A stretch of 64,000 bases of DNA from Pseudogymnoascus destructans (GCF_001641265.1 NW_020167536.1:62001-126000); one strand, 5' to 3'; shown: positions 42,950 to 54,800, numbered from the stretch's first letter. A program made the numbers and translations. The notes: generated by a model not told the origin, from the sequence alone.

Positions 42950-43272
42950 CATATACAAGGTGGGATGGAGGAATTGGGACCAGAAGAGGTTTTAAATGAG
43001 GTCTTAGAGGAGCATCTAGGCCAAGGCAGTACCCAAGATGATGATGAAGAGGAGGAGCAGCTAGAGCAGCCTGTATTTACTATACAGAGTGCTCGTCAAG
43101 CTCTACAAGTTCTGATTGGGTTTGCTGAAGGTCAAGATGCTCTCAAGGCAGAGCATTTATGAGGGTTGGAGCGTCTAGAGTCTATTCTTGATGCTTTAGA
43201 TCAGGATAGCAGGATACAGTCACGGCTAGATGGGTGGATGATGCAAAATTCAGTATAGCGATATATCCTATA

Positions 43273-45080
43273 CAGTAAAGCACCGTTATAACGATTCTTG
43301 ATTAAGTGATAACTTCATTATTGCGATATTTTTCCTGGTCCCGACAACACCACCATACAATTACTGATTATCACGATATCGCAGCTCCCTTCCTGAATAT
43401 CGCTTTATCCGTGCTATGGTGCTCCTATTCAGACCTTGAAATGACGAAACAATTTTCAATAACTATTGAGCAACGCCGGGCTCTACGCAAGTGGGCACAT
43501 CAACAACACCTGAAGCCTTCTCAAAAGCAATGTATCGAATGTTTCTCTCAGAACTATGGCCATAAACTCAGTCAGTCAACAGTTTCCGAGTCTTTAAGCT
43601 CACATTTCGAAGATCTAGACAAAGCTATACAACCTACGGGATCATGACTACGAGTTGGGCAGTGGCCAGAAGTAGAGCAACTCCTTATTATATGGCAGCA
43701 ACGAATTCAATCGCGTGGAGGCTTTACAAGCGGTGATATACTACAAGAAAAGGCTCGAGAGATTTGGCAACAACTACCGAACGACGATAATCTACAATGC
43801 CCAGACTTCTCAACTGGCTGGCTCCATCGATTTAAAGCACGATATCATATCAAGGTCCATACAAAACACGGCGAAGGAGGCTCTTGTCCAGAAACAGCAG
43901 AGGAGGAAATGAAGGCTCTATGAACTATCGCTGGTGAATTTCAAGAGGAGGACGTTTATAATATGGATGAGACAGGCCTATACTGGAAGATGATGCCGTC
44001 TCGAGGGCTTGCAACACAAACGCATCCAGGATTAAAGAAGGAGAAAACTCGAATGAGCCTCGTCTTTTGTGTTAATGCTTCTGGAACTGATCGCGTACCT
44101 GTGTGGATGATTGGACAATATAAACAGCCACGCGCACTTCGAAATATCGATATACCATCAATGGGAGGGCAATGGCATGCGAGCCAGAAGGCTTGGATGA
44201 ATACAACAATTATGAGCGAATGGCTTCACGCTTTCTATCGACATATTGGAACGAGTTGACAAGTTCTTCTTACGATGGATAACTTCTCAGCTCATAACAC
44301 TGCTCTTGAGCTTTGTCCTCCTCCAACGAACATACGTATTTGTTGGCTTCCTGCTAACAGTACTAGTCGATTCCAGCCCCTTGATCAAGGCATCATTCAA
44401 TCATTCAAATGCCATTATCGATGACAGTGGCTCTCTTTTATGCTTGATGCTTTTACCTCAGATCGAAACCCACTCGAATTGATGAATCTACACTTTGCGG
44501 TCCAATGGATTCTACGGAGCTGGAATCATTTTGTCACAAATACAACAATCTATAACTGTTTTCGAAAATCTACACTTGTCAGCATTCCGATTGCTCTTCC
44601 GATTCCAATTACTCCTCCAGGTATCAACAACTCTATGAACAAGTTACACGAGCTGGCAATATTCATGATGTTATGGCAATTTCTAACTTTCTAAACCCAA
44701 GCGACGAAGAAAGGGATATACAAGATGGGACACCAAGCGAGGACGAGATTCTACAAGAGGTTATTGATGAGCATCTAGGTCTTCAGCAAACTCAAGATGA
44801 TGATGAAGAAGAGTTGCAAGAGCGCTCTTTACATTCTGTGAAGAGCGCTCGTCAAGCACTCCAGGTTCTGATTGAGTTTACTGAAGAACAAGAGGCTCTT
44901 CAATTGGACTATTTACGAGGCCTCGAGCATTTAGAATTCGCTCTTGAGGCATTAGATCAAGAGTCACAGGTGCAGAGTACGTTAGATACTTGGATTACAT
45001 AAGAATCAATATAGCGATATTATCATTATAACGATATATTCTGCTGGCAGCAAATACATCGTTATAACGGTGCTTTACTG
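43273..45080 (+). mobile_element. Pogo-7: pogo-like element nested in Pogo-5, TA target duplication
   Basis: TIR CAGTAAAGCACCGTTATAAC at 43273 and its inverse ending at 45080; TA at 43271-43272 and 45081-45082. It is a relative of Pogo-5 (similar TIRs and transposase), inserted just after the Pogo-5 transposase stop. Confidence 0.87.
43441..45002 (+). pseudogene. Pogo-7 transposase with four CGA-to-TGA stops and one frameshift
   Basis: ATG 43441 (MTKQFSITIEQRRALRKW). In-frame TGA at 43645, 43921, 44257 and 44422, each where Pogo-5 has CGA (Arg). Between them the DDE core is well kept: NMDETGLYWKMM, LLTMDNFSAHNTALEL, SRFQPLDQGIIQSF. A frameshift near 44620 precedes the acidic tail (DEILQEVIDEHLG), which ends at TAA 45000-45002. 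Confidence 0.87.
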
Positions 45081-45230
45081 TAGTACGAGATGATTTGTTG
45101 GCACCGAATACACCGTCTTAGCGGCATTTGACTGTAGTTACATAATCCAAATCTGCCCCACTTCTATAACGTTGCACATCTATCTTGGAAAGAGGTGCGG
45201 CCCCCGAAGCGAGAGTTCTCGCGAGAGGTG

Positions 45231-45366
45231 TAGCCGCACGATTACCTCCTAAAAGTCGAAAATTCCAGCCTAACCACGCCCTATAAAGCCTGTAATTGAG
45301 GAATTAAATGAATATGATGATGAAGATGAAAAAGAGCAATTATATGATGATGATTTAGATAGATGA
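45231..45366 (+). pseudogene. Old pogo transposase relic hosting Pogo-6 (3' part)
   Basis: Continues the frame of the 37196-37687 relic: ARLPPKSRKFQPNHAL, then an acidic tail EELNEYDDEDEKEQLYDDD and TGA 45364-45366. Confidence 0.6.
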
Positions 45367-45671
45367 CTTAGGATGGTAATTAATGAATATTTTCAATTTT
45401 TTTAAGCTGTTAATTGATGGTTTGATGGTTTTGATGGGGTGGCCAACCCCACCATGTCGGTTACCCAACTCTGTCGGTTACGCCTCCCACCAAGATGCCA
45501 AGATCCGATAAGAACAAGCCGAGGTAGATCGCTAAGTTACACGGTGCCGACTACATTTCCGTGCCGCGACTAGAAGAAGATGGATTTTATAGCACTCTCT
45601 TAATTACACTCGTTCTTCATATACCCTCCTATTCCTATACACGGCGTTTGCGATAGACTTACACATTGACA
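45367..45671. promoter_or_regulatory. Upstream region of the thioesterase gene
   Basis: No gene. It probably contains the promoter of the gene starting at 45672; no clear TATA box was picked out. An imperfect repeat TGTCGGTTACCCAACTCTGTCGGTTACGC lies near 45455-45483. Confidence 0.35.
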
Positions 45672-46679
45672 ATGGCGTCTTCTTACGACTGGGCAACCAC
45701 CACCTTCGCGGAAGCCACCGCAATCAAGGCCATCGACTCTCACACCTACGAGGGCAACTTCCCCTCTGACTGGTCTATTGGCATAGGTATGTCCTCCCCT
45801 CTCCTCCAGAACCTCACAATCTAACCCCTTCTCCCAGTCCCCAATGGCGGCATCGTATGCGGCAACTTCCTCGCCGTGGCCAAGCTGCACTTCGCCACCA
45901 CCCTGAAAGCGCAGAACCAACCCCACACCATTGCCTTCCACACCGACTTCCTGCGCCGCACACAGGAGGGCCCCTGCCTCTTCAAAGTGACCGACGCCAA
46001 GCTCGGCCGCCAGACCTCCGTCATCCACATCTCCATGTCCCAGGGCCGCGAGGAAGTCGTCGGGTACCTCACTCAGTCCAACCTGCACACCGAGGACGGG
46101 CTCTCGCTCGACACAGGCTTCGAGCTGCACCCTGCGCCGCCACCGGTGGACCTTGTGAAGCTGAAGGAGGACAAGGACGAGCACTGGGAGTGCAGGGCGG
46201 AGATGCCGTTTGCGAACTTCAGGAAGGCGGTTACGAAGTTGCAGTTCCACTTCCCCAGGGCCGGGCAGCCGCACAGGAGTATCGGGGATGAGTGGGTGCA
46301 CCTCAATACCGGGGAGAAGATCACGAATCAGTCGCTAGGGTTTATCGCGGATATGTTCCCGATGCCCGTGGAGTCGTTCCGGGAGAGGGAGAACCCGTAT
46401 GATAGCAATGATGCGGAGAAGGCTAAGAAGAAGCTGGCGATCTACTGGTACCCGACGGTGCTGCTTAATATTGAGTTTAAGAAGCTGTTGCCGGAGGAGG
46501 GCGTTGAGTGGCTGTTTAGCAGGTGCAAGACGAAGCAGATTAAGAATGGGAGGATGGATTTAGAGCTTACTATTATGGATGCGGAGGGGGATATTGTGGC
46601 GCTCAGCCATCATGTGTGTTTGGTGCTGCCGGCGGCGAGGAATATTGCTCCGAGACGGGAGGATGGGAGCAAGATATAG
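45672..46679 (+). CDS. Acyl-CoA thioesterase-like (double hotdog) protein, two exons
   Basis: Exon 1 is 45672-45786 (MASSYDWATTTFAEATAI). A 51-bp intron (GTATGT...CAG, 45787-45837) follows. Exon 2 is 45838-46679, giving 318 residues. The protein resembles fungal thioesterase-like superfamily members: N-terminal hotdog with SIGIVPNGGIVCGNFLAVA, then TIAFHTDFLRRT and GRQTSVIHISMSQGREE, and a second hotdog with VLLNIEFKKLLPEEGVEWLF and DLELTIMDAEGDIVALSHH. This class hydrolyses acyl-CoA thioesters; the substrate cannot be told. The gene is undamaged, with transposons close on both sides. Confidence 0.88.
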
Positions 46680-46775
46680 AGAAAGATGTATATCGATGAC
46701 ATTTGGGTGTACATATATAGATGGTACAGGATGTATTTACGAGACAACGTAGAATCACTGGTAGATAATATAATA

Positions 46776-47699
46776 CAGTGGAACCTCGATTTGGTATCTG
46801 ATAGCGGATTATCATGAGTTGTGTATTTTTGTAAGAGGATTCGTATTTGGAGATTGTATTAAGGAAGAGACTACATACATGGGAAACCTAAAAAATCCCA
46901 GCGGAGGGCATCCTGGGCCTCCTTTAGGCGCAGGCTGCTCAGGCTGCTCCTCCTCTTCGTCATCATTTTTAGAGTTCTGATGCCCAAGTTGCCCCTCTAT
47001 TATCTTCTCAAGTAGTTCTGTAGTCTGTCTTTCTACTGCTCCAGCCTCTTCCACAGGGTTTAGAAAGTTCGAAATAGCCATTGAGTCTGTAATTGATGCT
47101 ATAGTTATCGCTTGGTTATAGAGTTCTTGTATTCCAGTAGGTATCGTTATTGTCAGAAGGCTAATTGGATTTGAAACAAGTGTAGATTTCCGGAAACAGT
47201 TGTATATCGTAGTATTTGAAACCTCTGTATTCCAAGCACGAATAATCCAGCGAAGAGCGAGTCGAAGATTCATAAGTTTCTGTGGATCTTGATTTGAATC
47301 GATAGTGTCGATTATAAACTGAAGCCAATGTTGTCGATAATAAGCTTTAATATTTTGAATAATTCCTTGATCAAGATGTGAAATGCCGTCCATCGTTAAG
47401 AGTATTTGCCGAGTAGTTCCAATATGCTGATAAAAGGCTTGAAGCCATTCGCTCATAAGTATTCCAGTCATCCAAGCCTTCTTGTTCGCTTTCCATTGTG
47501 CCCCCATTGTTGGTATATTAATTCGTTGTAATGCTCAAGGTGCTTTTGCATGGCCAATTGCCCAAACAGGGAGTCGGTCTGTTCCAGTAGCGTTGACGCA
47601 GAAAACCAGGGAGATCCGAGTCTTATCCTTCTTAACACCAGATTGGAGCTGTGATGAGAGGCCACGTGATGGCATCATCTTCCAGAAGATGTTGGAGGC
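46776..47699 (-). pseudogene. Pogo-10: Pogo-5-family element, 5'-truncated and internally deleted
   Basis: The 3' TIR end CAGTGGAACCTCG starts at 46776 after TA. The minus-strand gene reads FWKMMPSRGLSSQ, DKTRISLVFCVNATGTD, an in-frame stop (HAKAP*ALQ), then LLTMDGISHLDQGIIQ. Compared with Pogo-5 about 30 codons between MDNFTAH and PLDQG are deleted, removing the third catalytic Asp context. The C-terminus is acidic (SKNDDEEEEQ) and followed by unrelated residues. The 5' end stops at about 47699, at a junction with a GC-rich repeat. Confidence 0.8.
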
Positions 47700-47938
47700 T
47701 TTTGCGTGTGACCGGGGATCGTAAGAGAAAACAGCTGCGAATCCCACACGCTTTATGGCAGGCAGAATAGGGGCATAGATTATCACTGTACGTAACGCAG
47801 TACGTAGTAATAGAATCAATTGACTAACTAATATATCTACGGGGCCTACGTACTATTTGTAGGCCGGCCTTTGGCGCCAGCTCAGGCCCCGAGCTGGCCC
47901 TGTGTCCAGCTGTGCTGGAGCTGGCGGCGATCCCGGTG
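47700..47938. repeat. GC-rich repeat, left part, interrupted by Gypsy-3
   Basis: Contains CTGGAGCTGGCGGCGATCC (about 47914-47932), which recurs near 57438-57456, and an inverted GGGGCCTACGTAC/GTAGGCC motif (about 47848-47875). Gypsy-3 is inserted at its end with duplicated CCGGTG. No gene. It could be part of an LTR read on the minus strand. Confidence 0.45.
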
Positions 47939-48374
47939 TGAGGCAATTTCATACTTAGCATTAGTCAGCACATCACGAGCCATTCTTATGGCCGGTCTTC
48001 GGGACACATAGAACCACAATATCATCATAATCGCCTCATGAATAACAGCCCCTTGCAATAATCGTGACAATTTGGGGGTCTTGCCCGAGAGCAAGGCAGG
48101 CGCAAAAGTTACGAGGCAGAAGAGTTGAGCAGAATCGCGCCAGAGAAGTGCAGTGTGAGGAACGGTGCAGTGTGCATCAGGAAGCAGTGAGAAACAGCAG
48201 TCACAGGGTCAACAATCGCAGTGAGCGGTAGAAGATCAAGTCAAAAACGGTGCAGGAAGCAAGAACCAGCAAGGGAAAAGACATCGAGCCAGAGACAGAG
48301 CAGCGTTGCGGACTATGCATTCATGCACGCCAATTGTCCATCATTCACATATTGATTGCGAGGTGCCAACCAGT

Positions 48375-50776
48375 ATGGCAAGTGCTCCAAGCAGTCAGGA
48401 GCGCTTACCTCAAGGCGTCCGAAAAGGGAAGAGTGAGCCAATTCGGAGAATGGTGATTGGTTGTTGGTACAAGCGAGCCAATCGAGACTTGAGAATTGTC
48501 AGCAGAACCAGACTGAGAAGGCACCACCTGATGTTGGAGCAGCCAACGGAAAAAGGAAGCGTGTTTACTCGAGAAGACTTAACAAGATCATCATCAGAGT
48601 CAGATGCAAGCTTTCAGAAGATAGGCAAACAAACCAAACGTTACGGCAAGTCTTCAGGAAAAAAAGTTACAAAACACAATCAAGCAGTCGAAAGAATCAT
48701 TGAGTGCATGATTCCGAGAGTACTGCAAGTTGTCGAGAGAGGAATTCAACTGCTTGTGGCTAGTCTTCAGAGCCAGCAAGTAATTCAGTGCAAGTGTAGC
48801 AAGCGGCCAGAGACAAGAGAGTTTGTACCAGCCTCAGACATTAGAGCTCTCTCGGAGTCTGGCGAAAGCGACACAAGCACCTTAATGGACAGTGAACCAA
48901 CGGCACCTCAAGTCCCAGTGCCAGAAACACCCATTCAGTTTACACATTACCGAGAAAGATCCCCGTCTCCGGAGTCAGTTTCAGAGTTTAATCCTGAGCC
49001 GGAAATCAGTCAACTGTCATTCCCAGAAGCGTTTCTGGAATTCTTCAACATGTCCGCGTACCCAAGCGGAGGGCCTGCCACAAGGGCACCAGGCGATCGT
49101 CAAGCTTTCCTTGAGGAAGCTCGAAGGATTAACAGACGAGACCTAACGGTGGAAAAGTTTACAAATGCCCCCGCCCAAGACATCCAGGCGTTTGTCGATT
49201 CCATCTCATGGAAGCATGGGATCACCAGAGCTGAGTGGGACAACATGTACACAGACAGCCAGAACGAGTTGGATGAGATGCTTCTGTTGTATCTATACCA
49301 GAAGCTGGACGGTGAGCCTGCGCGCTGGTGGGCAACATTGACGAAGGATGCCAAGATCAATTACAAGAAAGTCACGACCATGTTGGTGGCACGGTACGGC
49401 AAAGATGAGGCTCGTCAGAAGAAGAATTTGCGACACAGAGTAGCAAATGAGTTGAATGGCCTTCGTCAAGGAAATCGGAGTTTGGGCGACTACATCGCAT
49501 ACGCCAAAGACTTGCATTTACGTGTCACTCCTGAGCAAGAAACCATTCTCATCGATAACTTCATTAACAACCTTGCTGACGAAGGATTCGCTGACATGTC
49601 CGTGGCTGGTACTCCCAGGAGGAGATGGATTTCCTCCAAGTTATTGATATGGCTATCAATATGAAGGGTCCTCGATATGTCGAAACAAAGCCAGCACATG
49701 AGGATACGGCTGAAGACTCGCGCAATGCCAACCGATTGCTACGCAGCCTTGCGAGTGCAGTTGAAAGAAATGCCACAGGATCTTCGAACTCTTATGGACA
49801 GTCTTCCTACGGCCAACCGTTTCAGAGATCCCCTTCCCGAGGAGGTCGCAATAGGTCCGCACCGCGTGGTGGATACCAGCCTCCCCAAACCGAGTATCAG
49901 GAGCACCAACCATATGGCCGTGTGCGTCAGCCCCAGCCAGAGTTTCCGCCCACTCAATCGTCTCAATCACAGTTTCAAGTTGTTCACTACGAAACGCAAG
50001 GGCAGTCCACTGGAATGAATAATTCTGCTCGAGGAAATCACCAACCGAAAGGCGCCTCTTCCTCAGGTCGGAACCAGAATGCTTCGCACCATCCGCAGGG
50101 CCCAGAGCAATGGCCGCGATCTCGTCAAGGGGGATATCAAGGAGCACCACAGTCACAGCCACAGTCAAATACCAAGTCTTCGATTCAGTGTTTCAATTGT
50201 GCTAGGTACGGCCATTATTCCACTGATTGTACATATGCTCGTGCCACGTTTGAGGAACGGCAATCTGCAAGAGATCAAGCATCCACCGCGCGCCCAGCTC
50301 CAACTCCGGGCAGCTCTGACGGATACCGCGCAAACAATATGCAGCCAAGACCTATGGATGCTCCCCCATACGGAGGTCGAACAGCTGGAAACGTCGCCCC
50401 AGTATCCGCCCTTACATGGGAGGATTATGACACCCGCAATGTCAACGGGGTATCTCTCATGGGCAATCGGTGGGATGATCGTGATTATGACCCAAGCTGG
50501 TATGGCCAAGAAAGTGACTTCTCTGGGCCCGGACAGCTGTCGTTTTCAGGAAGTGTGCATGTGTTTCGCGAATCAGAGAATCAACATGAGGCGAATGCTG
50601 CCCCTGCCGAAGTTGCTATGGCAGAAAAGCGCAAGGCCCCGCGCGCTCCTCATGATGCCCGACGTCCTGAATCTGCGCAAGTTCCTCTTGTGCCAGGCGT
50701 TCAACGGAAGCCCCGATCTAAGAAAGGAACAGGAATCGAAACTCTTGTAGGTGCTCGACCAATCCGCGATTGGTGA
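48375..50776 (+). pseudogene. Gypsy-3 gag with CCHC zinc knuckle, one internal frameshift
   Basis: I chose ATG 48375 (MASAPSSQERL); the frame is open further upstream. The first 220 residues are charged and Ser-rich. The capsid-like region follows (FLEEARRINRRDLTVEKF, LYQKLDGEPARWWATL, LRQGNRSLGDYIAYAKDLH). At about 49613 the frame shifts by -1 (GTP to QEEMDFLQVIDMA); one missing C would explain it. The second part is Gln/Ser/Pro-rich, has the knuckle CFNCARYGHYSTDC (about 50190-50231), and ends at TGA 50776. Confidence 0.8.
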
Positions 50777-51896
50777 AGAACCACCGTACAATGTGTGGAA
50801 GGATCTCCACGAGCGCAGGCCACAACCCGATATATCATACCCCCAGCTCATAAATGTGTCCTCAACGATTCGTGCTCAGATCGCATATGGCACGACCATG
50901 CAACCTCGTGAGGAGACGCCAGTTGAAGAGCAGTCACAGACACAACGAGGGGACGGTCGGCCACCACCTCCAACTGTGTCTGATGAAGTGGATGGTCTCG
51001 AGAGACCTCTCGCGAAGATGCGTGCGCGTCGCATCCAAGATGGTGTTCTTGTGCACAGTGCGAGTGAAATCAAGGCGCGCGATCAACCTCGCCAGAATGC
51101 TAACTGGTTGCGATTTGATCAAGGACCTCCTCCTCCATGTTTTTATACAGCCTGCCGAGTCCGTTCCATTGAACAAGACAACGAAGACTTCGAAATTTCA
51201 CAAGTGTTGTTAGATGGCGGATCTTCCATTGAACTTATCAACGCCAAAGTTGCAGAGCAGCTAGATTCACCATGGCATCAGGACACCACGGGTTTGCGCA
51301 TGCGAACAGCAGATGGACCTGTACATGCATTAACGCAATACGTTTTACTTCCTGTTAAGGTTGCTGGCATTGAATGGATTCTCAAATTCTTCATTGTTTA
51401 TGGCACCACGAGTTACAACATGCTCCTCAGCAGAGGCTGGCTTCACCAAGTAGGAGCCATAGGTGACTATTCCACCAACGACTACTACATTTTTGACTCT
51501 GCCAAACGCCCCCGCAAAGTTCCTAAAGTTGTCGACGTTCAACCGCCAGTGTCACTTCGAGTTCACCTTGATGCAGATCAACACTTGGGTCATTACCGAA
51601 ACTCGGGAGGAGAACCTGAACACTCGCTCAAGTACCCACTAGATGCTTCCATTCCTCTCGAAGCATTCACCACGGCGCCAACCCTTCCACAACCTGCTTC
51701 ACTTGACAGTGATGATGAGGACGACGATGCACGGATGACAGAACTCGCAGAACGATTTGCGAAAACCGCATTGTTAGAATCCACTCATCCTGAGTACGAA
51801 CAGGAAGATCCGCGCATTGCACAATTTCTCGCTGCGCTCAAGCAGTCGGGAAATGGGGACGGGGACAGGTACCCGGAGAACCTGGTTCCCCTCTAA
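50751..51896 (+). CDS. Gypsy-3 protease region (DGGSS-type aspartic protease)
   Basis: An open frame of 382 codons overlaps the end of gag by 26 bases in the +1 frame, so expression by +1 frameshifting or after an indel must be assumed. The active-site candidate is VLLDGGSSIELINAKVAEQL (about 51207-51260), where most Gypsy proteases have DSGAT. The flap and hydrophobic C-terminal motif are recognisable (KFFIVYGTTSYNMLLSRGWL). An acidic C-terminal tail follows. Confidence 0.7.
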   Translation: MLDQSAIGEEPPYNVWKDLHERRPQPDISYPQLINVSSTIRAQIAYGTTMQPREETPVEEQSQTQRGDGRPPPPTVSDEVDGLERPLAKMRARRIQDGVLVHSASEIKARDQPRQNANWLRFDQGPPPPCFYTACRVRSIEQDNEDFEISQVLLDGGSSIELINAKVAEQLDSPWHQDTTGLRMRTADGPVHALTQYVLLPVKVAGIEWILKFFIVYGTTSYNMLLSRGWLHQVGAIGDYSTNDYYIFDSAKRPRKVPKVVDVQPPVSLRVHLDADQHLGHYRNSGGEPEHSLKYPLDASIPLEAFTTAPTLPQPASLDSDDEDDDARMTELAERFAKTALLESTHPEYEQEDPRIAQFLAALKQSGNGDGDRYPENLVPL

Positions 51897-54800
51897 AACA
51901 CACCCTCCGGAATGGGCATCATACGGGCCATGGTGATGGATGTGCGCGCATGTCGCGATGCCGGGACCGAGCGGGGGAAGTGGGGGAGATCAGGGGTGAA
52001 GGTGGGGAAGGATTTTCGGAGGTATGGCCAGTGGATAAGAAGGGCGTGAAATTACATCGTCGGCGAGTGCAAGCTCGTATGAGTGCTGGAGAACATTTTC
52101 ATCGCCAGACATTGCAGGCTTACCAACGAGAGGAAGAGCAGCTTCAGGACTGTCATACACAGGGCGGGTATTTTTATAGCAACGCAGAAAAGAATCGAAG
52201 CATGCATGCTGTCTCCGCTGCGGGGAAAGCGTCAGCAACTCAAATCAAACCTGAGAAAACAAGGTGGCGACCAGCGATTGCACATACTGCAGGAGTACCT
52301 GTGCATGCACACCAGGTATCATTACTTGAGCGGCGACATGGAATGTTGGGACCGCGAGCTGAAGTGGCGAAACATATTTTGTATCATGCCCTTGCGGGCG
52401 AGGCCACGGCGTTGATACCTTGGGCCCCTGAAAAAGAGGTCCAAGAGGAGGATCCCCACGATAGTTCTCAGAACCAGAAATGTGGAATTTCCCAGCCTCT
52501 TAATTTGGAAAAGCCGAGCAGTTATCAGGAAAGAAGTTCAAACTCCAAGGATCAATCGTGTCATGCAGCACAAAAGATCCCTGTCACGGAAGCCGAAGAG
52601 CAAGCGGCATTCGCTCATGAAGACAAGTACTCTTTTCCAACTACAGAAAGGCCGGCATAGTACCGTCGAAGACTAGCCGTAGTGTCGACGGCTGAGTTGT
52701 TAGCATGGGTTGAACAAAACACACAGTTGTTTGGGGATCTTGTGTCATCTCCAGCCGACAAGCAGCTTCTTGGACAGGTGCTGTATACCTGGCGTGACTT
52801 ATTTGTGACAGATGTCCGCGACTTGCCAGAAACCACACTCGTGGTACATCGCATCCCAACACACGCTCACATCCAGCCAAGGAAAGCAAATTTGAAAATC
52901 TACTCAGACGCTGAAATTCGTTGGCAGAAATCAGAATTTCCGAAACTCCTTGAAGCAGGCATAATACAGCCTTGTGAGTCGCCGTGGGCGGCACGTTGCC
53001 GCTTTGTGCAGAAATCTTCTGGGGCGTTGCGCATGACGCAAAATTTCATACCGCTCAATGCCGCAACCATTAAGTCGAACTACCCTGCTAGGAGAATTGA
53101 GCCGCTGTTGAGAATGATGAGCCAAAGTTTCTTGAAATTCATGTTCACGGCAGATGGGAGTAACGGCTATTGGGCTGTACCAATAGTGCGCGTAGATCAG
53201 TACAAGACTGGTTTTATCTCCAGTCTGGGGCAATTCTGCTATAGACGCATGGGGCAGGGCTTGACAGGATCTCCTGGCACCTACTCCCGTCTCAAGGACA
53301 TTCTCACTGGCCCAGTCCCAGCTCCTGATGCAGAACCAGCGTTGTCCGATGCCATGCCAGGTGTTGCGGCCTTTTCCCACTTCGTTGACGACGATGGAGG
53401 GGGAGCCGATACATTGGAGCACCTGGCAACATTCTTACATGAGCATTATCTGCCGCGCCTTGCCTGGGGCCGTATTAGGTTGAACCCGCAGAAGGCAGTT
53501 TTTGGGAGTAGCAATATCAAGATCTTGGGACATGCTCGCACACCAGACGGTCTTCGGCCGTCCGCTGCGAAAGTTGATGCATTCAAACATTGGCCAGAAC
53601 CAACAGAGCCACGAGAGTTGGAGAGATTCCTCGCAACGTTGCCATTTCTAAAGGTCTATGTCCCTGGGCGAGCTGATTTGTCGAAGCGCCTTAAATCCGC
53701 GATTGTGACAGAGCCCGGAACAGTCAAAGATAAGGCAGGGAAGACTGTCCGCAAGCGAGTTCCTATTGCATTGAACTGGACCACGGAGCATGCGCTCATC
53801 TTCAAGGCGTTGAAAGATGCTGTGTGTCAGACATGTGTGATCGCTGGTAATGAAGATCTCCAATATCATTTGGCGACTGATGCCAGTAAGACCAGCTTAG
53901 ACGGGGTGCTCTATCAAATTGTCGACTCCAAGGAGTGTGTAGTAATGTTTCTCTCATACCAACTCACTGAGGCCCAGTCACGCTGGCACACAACAGAACG
54001 CGAGGGTTTCGCGGTATTCAAATGCGTTGAGGAAGCGAGCTGGCTTTTGCAAGGTTCCAAATTCCCGATCCGTGTTTACACTGATCATTCCGCGCTCCTA
54101 ACTGTCTTGAAATCTGATGATCCGCACGGGAGAATTGCGCGGTGGCAGTTCTTTCTGTCGAGGTTCGACATTGAATATGTCCATGTTCCCGGTCGCGAGA
54201 TGGCAGTGGCCGATGGCCTGAGCAGATACAACAAAGTCGCCATGTCCCCCAGGGAATCTGTCAACAGTCGCTTATCATTCTTTGATGTTGAATATGGGTC
54301 TGACGAGGAAGTTGATCTCCCTGTACTGGCTGCGGAAGTCCGACCACAACCGAAGTGGCCGCCCCAATATGCCCCCCTTGATCCCACCACGTTGGGCGCT
54401 CAGGACATTCTTAAAGGCTGGGAAGCCTGGGTTGATGATCCTTGGTATGGAGATGTGGTGAAGTACAAGGCTTTGAATGCATTCCCTCTTCATTGCGAGC
54501 TGAATCCATCTCAGCGGCGCCACCTCCGAAGACTTGCCATAAGGTTCATCCTTTGGGACTCTCCCGAGGGACCTCGCCTCATCTATGTTGAGAAGAATGG
54601 CGCGAAGTCCAGGTGCATTCAAGCGAACGGCGTAGAAACTGAACTCCGAGTTCTCCACAACGTACATGGGCATTTTGCTTCTGGTATCCTTCGCAAAGAA
54701 GTGGTCGGCAAAGCCTACTGGCCGACCCGCATGCACGACATTGAACAATATTGTCGCTCTTGTCCAATGTGTCAAATGGTGGGCCCTCTGAGGCCGTCTG

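Larger units (their letters stand above)
39805..43258 (+). pseudogene. Pogo-5 transposase split in three by LTR insertions
   Basis: ATG 39805 (MPRKQPILLKQRRALRAW). Piece 1 to 40978: helix-turn-helix region (LSQSTVSESLSHHFDSLDEA), CENP-B-type domain, and the whole DDE core (YNMDESGLFWKMM, LFTMDNFTAHAAALEL, SRYQPLDQGIIQSF) in one open frame. Piece 2: 41919-42018 (GIGELYDKVIRAGNIQDVMA). Piece 3: 42950-43258, acidic tail with one TGA (HL*GLERLE) where Pogo-7 has CGA. Apart from the insertions and that stop the gene is well preserved. Confidence 0.85.
39634..45134 (+). mobile_element. Pogo-5: pogo/Tigger-like element split by two solo LTR-C copies and by Pogo-7
   Basis: TIR CAGTCAAATGCCGCTAAGAC at 39634 and its inverse ending at 45134; TA at 39632-39633 and 45135-45136. 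Internal insertions: LTR-C at 40979-41913 and 42019-42949, Pogo-7 at 43273-45080. Without these the element is about 1.8 kb. Confidence 0.85.
37688..45230 (+). mobile_element. Pogo-6: pogo-like element with ~100-bp TIRs, containing nested Pogo-5
   Basis: TIRs of about 111 bp (37688-37798) and 94 bp (45137-45230) start CACCTC and share CTTCGGGGGCC, CACCTCTTTCCAAG and GATTTGGATTATGTAAC. The left has 17 extra bases. TA flanks at 37686-37687 and 45231-45232. Pogo-5 is inserted 2 bp after its transposase stop, so its own sequence is only about 2 kb. Confidence 0.82.

Noticed and set aside
45600..46324. Long minus-strand and alternative plus-strand ORFs over the thioesterase gene.
   Set aside because: Low-complexity shadows (Gly/Val/Glu or Arg/Pro-rich) of the real gene.
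50751..50776. Programmed +1 frameshift between gag and protease in Gypsy-3.
   Set aside because: The overlap is 26 bases and no known +1 slippery codon pair stands out; a simple indel is as likely, as also seen at 49613.
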